From NCBI GenBank assembly GCA_949987705.1, contig OX465283.1:96707813-96771812 (forward strand): DNA of 64,000 nt. The letters are read 5' to 3'. The notes under the pieces were generated by a model. That model was not told where the DNA came from. It did no database searches and saw only the letters and a list, made by a program, of their open reading frames with translations. The DNA is from Thereva unica. Lineage: Eukaryota; Arthropoda; Insecta; Diptera; Therevidae. This document shows, piece by piece, positions 56,763 to 64,000 of the stretch (the first letter of the stretch is position 1; every line of letters begins with the position of its first letter). The position numbers and the translations under genes are program-made.

Positions 56763-57206
56763 GCAAGTACAAGTGTTGCAGATTTATGTGCAGCAGAGTG
56801 TGTAATGGAAAACGGCGTTACCTTAATCATGGCAGTCATAAATGTCTCACCAAATAACAAATTAATAGATATTCAGGAGTTCATTCATCGAGCACTGCTA
56901 GAGTATTCTTAAGATGTATCTCGAACGCTTAGCAGATACAACAAAAATTTAGATAAAGTTCCACTCATTTTGGCCGATGATTTTAACATCAACTTCAGTA
57001 ATGAAAAATCAAAACCATTACTACAGTTTCTAGAGGAAGAATTTGATTTAAGAATAAACAATAATCCAGCAGAATCAACAACAAAATATAATACTACCAT
57101 TGATGCAGTTTTTTCAAGACATTTAAATAAAATAGAATCCCAAACATATGTTTCCTACTTCAGTTACCACAAGCCAATTATTACTAAAATTGAGCTTACT
57201 GATTAA
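56763..57206 (+). pseudogene. Endonuclease/exonuclease/phosphatase-type domain fragment
   Basis: Frame 56763-57206 with one TAA (56910-56912). Blocks: DLCAAECVMENGVTLIMAVI, LILADDFNINFSNEK (the GDFN-type motif, with Asp in place of Gly), TTIDAVFSRHL (the Asp of the T.D motif) and SYFSYHKPIITKI (the S.H motif). I recall this version of the fold at the C-terminus of PIF1-helicase-like proteins of arthropod mobile elements, possibly Helentron-type; the helicase itself is not in the window. The N-terminal part of the domain is cut off by the 9-bp microsatellite. Confidence 0.68.
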
Positions 57207-57426
57207 GTTTATATTACATTATATTTATTAATAATAAAAAAAATAGTATTTTAACTTAAAAACAAAATTTTTATTACAATTCCTTCACTAATTAATCGAA
57301 AGGGACTTCGTTCCATCCGGGTGTCCCTTGACACCTCTTTGTTTTTTAAATATACAATGGATCACAAAATTAAGCAAAGGTAAAAAGAATAAAAGATAAA
57401 GAGTAATATTGAAAATGTGCAAGTTA
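57207..57426. other. No gene recognised
   Basis: AT-rich spacer between the endonuclease fragment and the Harbinger element. Confidence 0.5.
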
Positions 57427-57548
57427 GGCATGGTGCATACTGGAGAAATCCGTTTCAGGAAACTGGTTTTATGAAATTAGTTTCAAGGAAACCGTTTGTT
57501 TAAAACATGCACACAGAAGAAACGGGTTTCCATCAGTTTCGTGATGGA

Positions 57549-57787
57549 TTCAGATGATGATGATGAAGGAAGTATTGTGTTAACCCGTTGATCAGGGATC
57601 GTCAACGCAGTACTTACGTTGTAGCTCGTCAATTATGCAGTGATCCTGTCAAATTTAAGGACTTTTTTAGAATGTCGAAGCCTCTTTTTGAACGTTTGGT
57701 GGAATTAGTTAGCCCACTAATAACAAAGAAGGACACCAACTGGAGGTTAGCTCTGAGTGCCGAGGAAAAAATAACAATAACACTGAG
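57549..57787 (+). pseudogene. Harbinger transposase, N-terminal exon
   Basis: LCSDPVKFKDFFRMSKPLFE and RLVELVSPLITKKDTNWR, then ALSAEEKITITLR, is the N-terminal helical block before the DDE domain. The acidic leader from ATG 57544 (MDSDDDDE) is out of frame with it after about 57580. The exon ends in CTGAG followed by GTAAGT (57788), a good splice donor. The catalytic Asp region is missing. Confidence 0.8.
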
Positions 57788-57856
57788 GTAAGTCAAAACC
57801 GTTTAATCATAGCCAAATGTATCGCATTACTAAATATAAAACAAAAAAAAAGGAAG

Positions 57857-58140
57857 TTATTGTAAGGGTTTATTAAGAAAAGGTGCCAGTTCAGTATACA
57901 GTCGATCATTTCCTTCCTCAATGTAGTTTTGAGGATGTAGAAGCTGATTGGATGGAGATTGTGAAGAATCCCCCGACCATGACGGTGTTGAGATTCTTGG
58001 ACTGATCGGTGGTTGCTGATATGTCCATTCTGGTTCATCAATCTGATCTATCAAATGAAGAACACCTCTCCGAAATTTCTTGAATTGTGGTACAGTCATG
58101 TCTTCCACTTCTGGAAGTAAACTCAATAAAAACTGTAGAG
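57857..58140 (-). pseudogene. BESS-motif exon of the Harbinger partner protein
   Basis: Minus strand: FLLSLLPEVEDMTVPQFKKF followed by RRGVLHLIDQI is a BESS motif, which in MADF-BESS proteins mediates protein-protein contacts, here probably with the transposase. A polar tail follows to the stop at 57857. Upstream, CTACAG at the start of the exon is a plausible acceptor. Confidence 0.82.
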
Positions 58141-58459
58141 TGCGCTTTTGGAATGCTCAGGTCAAAGTTCCGTATATTTGATGTCCCTATTGGTTGTTCC
58201 GAGAAAGTGGTCAAGCCTATAGTTACAAGTGCCTGTGTTTTGTACAATTACATCCGGAAATCGGAAACCTTCTTTACCAGAATTTAAGGGAAGTGATGAA
58301 AATATATGTCACCGTATCGTGGACAAAAACTTAAAAACCGCAAAGACTATCAGGAACTATCTTAAGGCATATTTCTTGATTCCAGGCATAGCAATTCCAC
58401 CACAATGGGAGTTAACTCATGAAAACAGGGATTTGGTACAGACCATGGTGTTGTTATAG
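58136..58459 (+). pseudogene. Harbinger transposase, C-terminal part
   Basis: TVECAFGMLRSKFRIFDVPI has the catalytic-Glu block (VE.AFG.L..RF.IF); then VVKPIVTSACVLYNYIRKSE. After a frameshift near 58265 the tail continues as GSDENICHRIVDKNLKTAK to 58459. The two catalytic Asp blocks are absent from the element. Confidence 0.85.
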
Positions 58460-58556
58460 AAGTATGTACAAAGGCTTAACTGCTTTATCTAACAATGTAT
58501 CTATCACTTAAAGTTGACATATTGTCTATCGTTTTGTACTTATTGAAATATATTAT

Positions 58557-58731
58557 AAATATAAATACCTGAAGAGTTCAATTCTTGTGCCACTTTCTCC
58601 CAACCTCTTTGTACTTTATCCCTGTTGCTGTACTCCTTTAGATGAAAATCATATAAGCAGGGATGGTTTTCGACAGCTTCTGCTAACTTCCCTTGGAAAC
58701 AAATGTCTGCCATACTAAAAACAGCACACAC
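58557..58731 (-). pseudogene. MADF-domain exon of the Harbinger partner protein
   Basis: Minus strand: KLAEAVENHPCLYDFHLKEY then RDKVQRGWEKVAQELN is the first half of a MADF (Myb/SANT-like) DNA-binding domain. It ends in CAG followed by GTATTT (donor at 58556). The rest of the MADF domain is deleted. In active Harbingers this protein binds the TIRs and brings the transposase. Confidence 0.85.
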
Positions 58732-58973
58732 TAAAAACTTTATTTAATTTTACGTAGTTAATAAGATCACTAGAAACGTGAAACTGAAGCCTATGCGAAA
58801 TCCTTTTTCGGATTTCATGTAACCCAGTTGCAAGAAACCAATGAAATTACAATTTCATGCAACGCAGTGTACACAGCCCTGTGTTAATCTAATCTATCTG
58901 TTGCAAGCAACTAAAGTTTCTCGTTTCATGAAACTGGTTTCCTAAAACGGGTTTCTCCAGTGTGCACCCTGCC

Positions 58974-59234
58974 TTGCACAAACATTGTTTTCTGTTTCTT
59001 GAAAAAGTGAGTTTATTCTTGTTAAAAATTATTCTGTTCTGTTCTACCAAATTTCTACCAATTATTCAAATTGGAAAACATAATTTTCGTTTTCGGGTTG
59101 AGATTTTTTAAGTCACTGTGGGATGTGCAGATGCTCTTATAAAAAAACAGAGGCGTCGTAATATATCCCACATGGTGTCAGAAATTATATGTGAATTGCT
59201 GATACAGTGTTGGGCAAAACTAAATTTCTGGACG
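58974..59234. other. No gene recognised
   Basis: AT-rich. CAGTGTTGGGCAAAACTAAA at 59206-59225 resembles the outer end of some TIR transposons and directly precedes the AATTAATTG repeats. Confidence 0.45.
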
Positions 59235-59455
59235 ATTAAAAATTGACAATTAATTAATTGTTAATCACCTCTACTGCAATTAACAATTAATTAATTGTAA
59301 TTGTGAAAACTCGCAATTAACAATTAATTAATTGTTAATCGCGTCTATTGCAATTAACAATTAATTAATTGTAATTGTGAAAATTCGCAATTAACAATTA
59401 ATTAATTGTTAGTCGTGAGTTTCCACAATTAAAGACGATTAATCAATTGTCAATC
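59235..59455. repeat. Palindromic AATTAATTG repeat cluster
   Basis: Five copies of CAATTAATTAATTG-type palindromes separated by about 36-bp spacers that alternate between TAATCRCNTCTAYTGC and TAATTGTGAAAAYTCGC. The unit is about 120 bases when both spacers are counted. A similar AATTAATTG-rich cluster ends the window (63821-64000). Confidence 0.85.
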
Positions 59456-59894
59456 ATTTTTATGGATTTGATTAAAAACTAAAAATTAAAATTTATTATT
59501 ACATATATGGTATGTTATTTTTTATTAGTTCATTTTAAAAAGCGTGTTTTTAGTTTTTAAAGTAAAAACTTTTTTAGTCACGTTGCGCACCTTTGCGTCA
59601 CGGTCAATTTTTTGCGTGCCGTGGGGGAACAATTTGGCTTTGGGGATTTTAGTTTGTATTGTATGAATTATCTATAATAACATTCTAGTTGTGCCATTTT
59701 CAACATTTTTCGAAATCGAAATCAATGGAGCAATCTTTTAGAAGAGATTTTTTTTATTTTATGTTTTTTTGTTTGACCGGAAGAGAATTTTTTACAGAAG
59801 AGAATTTCGTTTTGTGTTTGATTTTTTTTGCTATTTTTCGTTTTGTGTTTAAGGAGGGACTAGTGTATTATATATTATTATGTAACATATATCA
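59456..59894. other. No gene recognised
   Basis: AT-rich; a 76-residue frame (59689-59919) is Phe-rich and has no family signature. Confidence 0.5.
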
Positions 59895-61105
59895 ATATGT
59901 ACTACGTGCTATATACTAAGTGTTATGCACTATGTATTAGGTACTATGTACACGGACTATGTACTATGCGATATGTACTATGTACTATTTATTATGGACT
60001 ATATACTGTCAACTATGTTTTATGTGCTATGTACTATGCGCAAGGTATTATGTACTATGTATAATCTGCTATGTACTAGGTATTATGTACTTTGCATTAC
60101 GGACTATGTGCTATTTACTTTGAATTATGTACTATGAACTATGTACTATGTACTTTGTACTATGTATTATGTATTATGTACTACTTATTTTGGACTATAT
60201 ACTACCTACTATATACTGTCAACTATGTTTTATGTGCTATTTACTATGCACAAGGTATTATGTACTATGTATAATCTTCTATGTACTAGGTATTATGTAC
60301 TTTGCATTACGGACTATGTGCTATTTACTATGAATTATGTACTATGAACTATATATTTTGTACTTTGTACTATGTATTATGTATTATATATTATTTATTT
60401 TGGACTATATACTACCTACTATATACTGTCAACTATGTTTTATGTGCTATGTACTATGTACAAGGTATTATGTACTATGTATAATCTGCTATGTACTAGG
60501 TATTATGTACTTTGCATTACGGACTATGTGCTACTTACTATGAATTATGTACTATGAAGTATGTACTATGTGCTTTGTACTATGTATTATGTACTATGTA
60601 TTGGGGGCTATGATTAGGTACCATATACTGTTCACAATGTACTATGTATTAGGTATTATATACTATGTACTGCGATTATGTACTATTTATTCTGTACTAT
60701 GACTAAGTATTATGAACTATGTGTTATCTGCTATGTACTTTGAACTATATACTCTGTATTATGTATTTTCTACTAAATATTATGTACTTTGTACCAAACA
60801 CTATATACTATGTTCTATGTAAAAAGTATTATGTACTATGTACTAGGTACTTGCACTATGTACTATGAACTATGTATTATGTTTTGTATTATCTATTATG
60901 TATTATGTACTATTTACTATGAACTATGTACTATGTACAATGTTCTATGCATTATGTTCTATGTACTAATTGCTATGTACTATTTACTATGAACTATGTA
61001 TTATTCACTACTACTATGTACTATATTGTGTAATATGTACTATGAATTATGTTCTATGTATTATTTACATATGTATTATATATTACGGATTACGTATTAT
61101 GTATT
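59895..61105. repeat. Heptamer (TACTATG) microsatellite with 210-bp higher-order period
   Basis: About 170 copies of a 7-bp unit TACTATG with many variants. The rare block TGTCAACTATGTTTTATGTG recurs at 60007, 60217 and 60427, exactly 210 bases (30 heptamers) apart, with the intervening variants also repeated. Because 7 and 3 are coprime, 21 bases give a 7-residue peptide repeat in every frame (Tyr/Leu/Cys/Met-rich), which explains the many short open frames. Confidence 0.95.
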
Positions 61106-62070
61106 ATGTATTATTGTATATACAAAATTTATTGACCTTTATCCTTCTGCGGTACTAAGATTGATTTGGACATATGACCATAGAGGTCTTAATTTCCAAA
61201 ATGTGCCCAGACACACATACATTTTTTTATGATATATATTTTTGTTTAAGTTTTTTGAGATAGGTTATTGATAGTACATTTTATTAGGGTTATAAGGAAC
61301 AAGTACTGTTATTGCGCCCATGATCAGTATTAATGCGTATTATATTCATGCCAATTTTTACGGTAATTCGCTTTACCATATAACATAAAATACACCACTA
61401 CAACGCGAAAAAAAACATTACGGTTTCGTTTTTGATATACAGTATACGTTGATTTTTCAAAGCGGCTGACTTTGGTTAGGTTTTGGATAGTATGGGAGGG
61501 AAAGGGGGTGGTTGGAGTCGTAATGGTTTAGCCGCTAGTGCGATTTTGTTTTGGTGCAGGTTTGCGTATCACCCTGAATTTAAGTAACCCTAGGACCTAT
61601 TTTCATGAATATGGTAGCAATGATACTCCCACCCATCTAAAACTACATAAGTCAAAGCTCTCCACCTCAGCACCTTTCAGAGTATGTATTTTTTTCCACT
61701 AAAATTTCAACATCAACTATCTCTATCTCTATTTTTTAAATTTAACTAAACTATATTTTGTAACAAATCCTCCCATACTATTCATACTCGGCACGTGTTT
61801 CACTATAATGTTGAATTGAATGGGACCCAAATCGTATTTTTTGACCGGATCAGCAGTGGATTTGGAATTCATAAATTTTTACTAAAAATTCGTCCTTTGT
61901 GTCTTTGAAAACCCCCACACCGATTTTCATTGCAATTGGAATACCATTGCCAAAAGTAGTCCACCATTTTGAATTGGCAAATTTTATTAAAATAGATTCT
62001 AAAAGAAAAAAGTAAATAAAAGGATTATTCTAATTTGACATTATACGCTCGAAGTCACTCACTGAGGGAG
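61106..62070. other. No gene recognised
   Basis: Unique-looking AT-rich sequence. From about 61880 phrases such as CGATTTTCATTGCAATTGGA and GCCAAAAGTAGTCCACCATT are diverged single copies of the 108-bp satellite motif, so the array edge starts here in degraded form. Confidence 0.55.
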
Positions 62071-62073
62071 TGT

Positions 62074-63683
62074 TAACCACAAATTTGTCATTTGGATCCC
62101 TCAAAACCCCTCGACACCAATTTTCATTACAATCAGAGCACAATTGCCAAAATTAGTCTGCCATTTTGAATTTTAAAATTTTGGCCACAAATTTGTCATT
62201 TGGATCCCTCAAAACCCCTCGACACTAATTTTCATTACAATCGGAACACAATTGCCAAAATTAGTCCGCCATTTTGAATTTTAAAATTTTGATCACAAAT
62301 TTGTCATTTGGATCCCTCAAAACCCCCTGACACAAATTTTCATTACAATCGGAACACAATTGCAAAAATTAGTCCGCCATTTTGAATTTTAAAATTTTGA
62401 CCACAAATTTGTCATTTGGATCCCTCAAAACCCCCTGACACTAATTTACATTACAATCGGAACACAATTGCCAAAACTAGTCCGCCATTTTGAATTTTAA
62501 AATTTTGACCACAAATTTGTCATTTGGATCCCTCAAAACCCCTCGACACTAATTTTCATTACAATCGGAACACAATTGCCAAAATTAGTCCGCCATTTTG
62601 AATTTTAAAATTTTGACCACAAATTTGTCATTTGGATCCCTCAAAACCCCCTGACACAAATTTTCATTACAATCGGAACACAATTGCAAAAATTAGTCCG
62701 CCATTTTGAATTTTAAAATTTTGACCACAAATTTGTCATTTGGATCCCTCAAAACCCCCTGACACTAATTTACATTACAATCGGAACACAATTGCCAAAA
62801 CTAGTCCGCCATTTTGAATTTTAAAATTTTGACCACAAATTTGTCATTTGGATCCCTCAAAACCCCTCGACACTAATTTTCATTACAATCGGAACACAAT
62901 TGCCAAAATTAGTCCGCCATTTTGAATTTTAAAATTTTGACCACAAATTTGTCATTTGGATCCCTCAAAACCCCCTGACACAAATTTTCATTACAGTCGG
63001 AACACAATTGCAAAAATTAGTCCGCCATTTTGAATTTTAAAATTTTGACCACAAATTTGTCATTTGGATCCCTCAAAACCCCCTGACACTAATTTACATT
63101 ACAATCGGAACACAATTGCCAAAACTAGTCCGCCATTTTGAATTTTAAAATTTTGACCACAAATTTGTCATTTGGATCCCTCAAAACCCCTCGACACTAA
63201 TTTTCATTACAATCGGAACACAATTGCCAAAATTAGTCCGCCATTTTGAATTTTAAAATTTTGACCACAAATTTGTCATTTGGATCCCTCAAAACCCCCT
63301 GACACAAATTTTCATTACAATCGGAACACAATTGCAAAAAGTAGTCCGCCATTTTGAATTTTAAAATTTTGACCACAAATTTGTCATTTGGATCCCTCAA
63401 AACTCCCCGACACTAATTTTCAGTACAATCGGAACACAATTGCCAAAACTAGTCCGCCATTTTGAATTTTAAAATTTTAACCACAAATTTGTCATTTGGA
63501 TCCCTCAAAACCCCCCGACACTAATTTTCAGTACAATCGGAACACAATTGCCAAAACTAGTCCGCCATTTTGAATTTTAAAATTTTAACCCCAAATTTGT
63601 CATTTGGATCCCTCAAAACCCCCCGACACTAATTTTCAGCACAATCGGAACACAATTGCCAAAACTAGTCCCCCATTTTGAAT
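62074..63683. repeat. 108-bp satellite with 324-bp higher-order period
   Basis: About 15 units; TTTGGATCCC starts at 62091, 62199, 62307, 62415, 62523 and on at 108-base steps. Three subtypes cycle: A (CCTCGACACTAATTTTC, CCAAAATTAG), B (CCCTGACACAAATTTTC, GCAAAAATTAG), C (CCCTGACACTAATTTAC, CCAAAACTAG). A-B-C repeats from 62199 to about 63386, then a fourth subtype (CCCCGACACTAATTTTCAG) occurs three times to 63683. Each unit contains GGATCC (BamHI) and a TTGAATTTTAAAATTTTGA near-palindrome. Confidence 0.96.
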
Positions 63684-63820
63684 TTTTCTTCTTTCTGCCA
63701 TTTTGGCCGCCATACTCCCCATTTTTTTTTTTTTTTTATATTATGCTCTTTATATGAATGATTCTCCAAAAAATGGCACCATCATATAAAATTGGAGTGT
63801 CTATATCTATATTGAAGCGG
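63684..63820. other. Satellite edge and poly-T
   Basis: The satellite ends at CCATTTTGAATTTTTC. A 17-base T run (63722-63738) and AT-rich sequence follow. Confidence 0.6.
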
Positions 63821-64000
63821 AATAATTGTTAGTTTTAATTGTTTTTTAGAACAATTGACAAAATTAATTGCAATTGATAAATTAATTGCAATTGATTTAG
63901 TTCTAATATACAATTAATACAGATTAATCCAAATAAATTAATTGTGGGGTGCAATTAATAGTTCAATCGCAATTAATTTTAATTGCAATTAAATTAATCG
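63821..64000. repeat. AATTAATTG-rich cluster at the window end
   Basis: Repeated CAATTGATAAATTAATTG- and GCAATTAATTTTAATTGC-type palindromic motifs, similar in kind to 59235-59455. The cluster runs off the window. Confidence 0.75.

Larger units (their letters stand above)
57427..58973. mobile_element. PIF/Harbinger element, internally deleted and rearranged
   Basis: TIRs: GGCATGGTGCATACTGGAG then AAATCCGTTTCAGGAAACTG on the left; read inward from the right GGCAGGGTGCACACTGGAG then AAACCCGTTTTAGGAAACC. Flanks TTA (57424-57426) and TTG (58974-58976) fit a 3-bp TWA-type duplication with one change. It encodes remnants of both proteins of autonomous Harbingers: the transposase (plus strand) and a MADF/BESS DNA-binding partner (minus strand). 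Remnants lie in the unusual order transposase N, BESS, transposase C, MADF. Confidence 0.85.

Noticed and set aside
55936..56857. Open frames of 278 and 305 codons on opposite strands
   Set aside because: They are created by a 9-bp repeat that is in phase with codons; composition is only Asn/Lys or Leu/Phe and there is no domain.
60092..61232. Many overlapping 60-78 codon frames rich in Tyr, Leu, Cys, Met
   Set aside because: By-product of the TACTATG heptamer, which is open in all frames.

Overview
The window reads as arthropod, most likely insect, DNA that is almost wholly mobile elements and satellites. The evidence is the set of families present: Pao/BEL, Ty3/Gypsy, RTE, CR1/Jockey-type non-LTR, PIF/Harbinger with a MADF/BESS partner, and Helitron-like elements carrying minisatellite arrays. 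The sequence is AT-rich, has long TA tracts, and every gene family I recognise belongs to a transposon. I see no intact cellular gene, no rRNA and no complete tRNA. The insect order cannot be fixed from this sequence alone.

Layout. 1-2.0 kb: 118-bp satellite ending in a Helitron-like 3' terminus. 2.4-7.5 kb: LTR remnant and a second Helitron family carrying a piece of reverse transcriptase. 7.6-8.9 kb: 3' part of a BEL element (minus strand). 9.9-10.5 kb: a TIR MITE. 11.5-17.1 kb: a second Helitron-like copy (minus), with the same 118-bp satellite inverted and then a 110-128-bp minisatellite, abutting a ubiquitin-specific-protease fragment. 17.8-21.4 kb: a decayed unknown gene split by a stack of nested insertions. 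22.6-24.1 kb: a TIR element with 127-bp terminal repeats. 24.3-28.9 kb: Gypsy-1. 29.9-44.2 kb: a BEL element with an envelope-like ORF, whose RT region is split by an RTE element (31.66-34.72 kb) and an LTR-complete Gypsy-2 (34.86-40.29 kb). 44.7-45.5 kb: tRNA-like Pol III promoter remnant and a VNTR. 46.4-49.8 kb: non-LTR element with ORF1 and ORF2. 49.97-52.9 kb: a third Helitron-like end with arrays. 53.0-54.7 kb: non-LTR ORF1 fragment and a BEL 3' end. 55.8-56.8 kb: a 9-bp microsatellite of about 1 kb. 56.8-57.2 kb: endonuclease-domain fragment. 57.4-59.0 kb: a PIF/Harbinger element. 59.2-64 kb: AATTAATTG-type repeats flanking a heptamer microsatellite and a 108-bp satellite.

Almost every coding region carries stops, frameshifts or lost catalytic residues, so the elements look non-autonomous. 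The informative part is the order of insertions, which can be read from target-site duplications, and the satellites, three of which show a higher-order period (3 x 118, 4 x 118, 3 x 108 and 30 x 7 bp).
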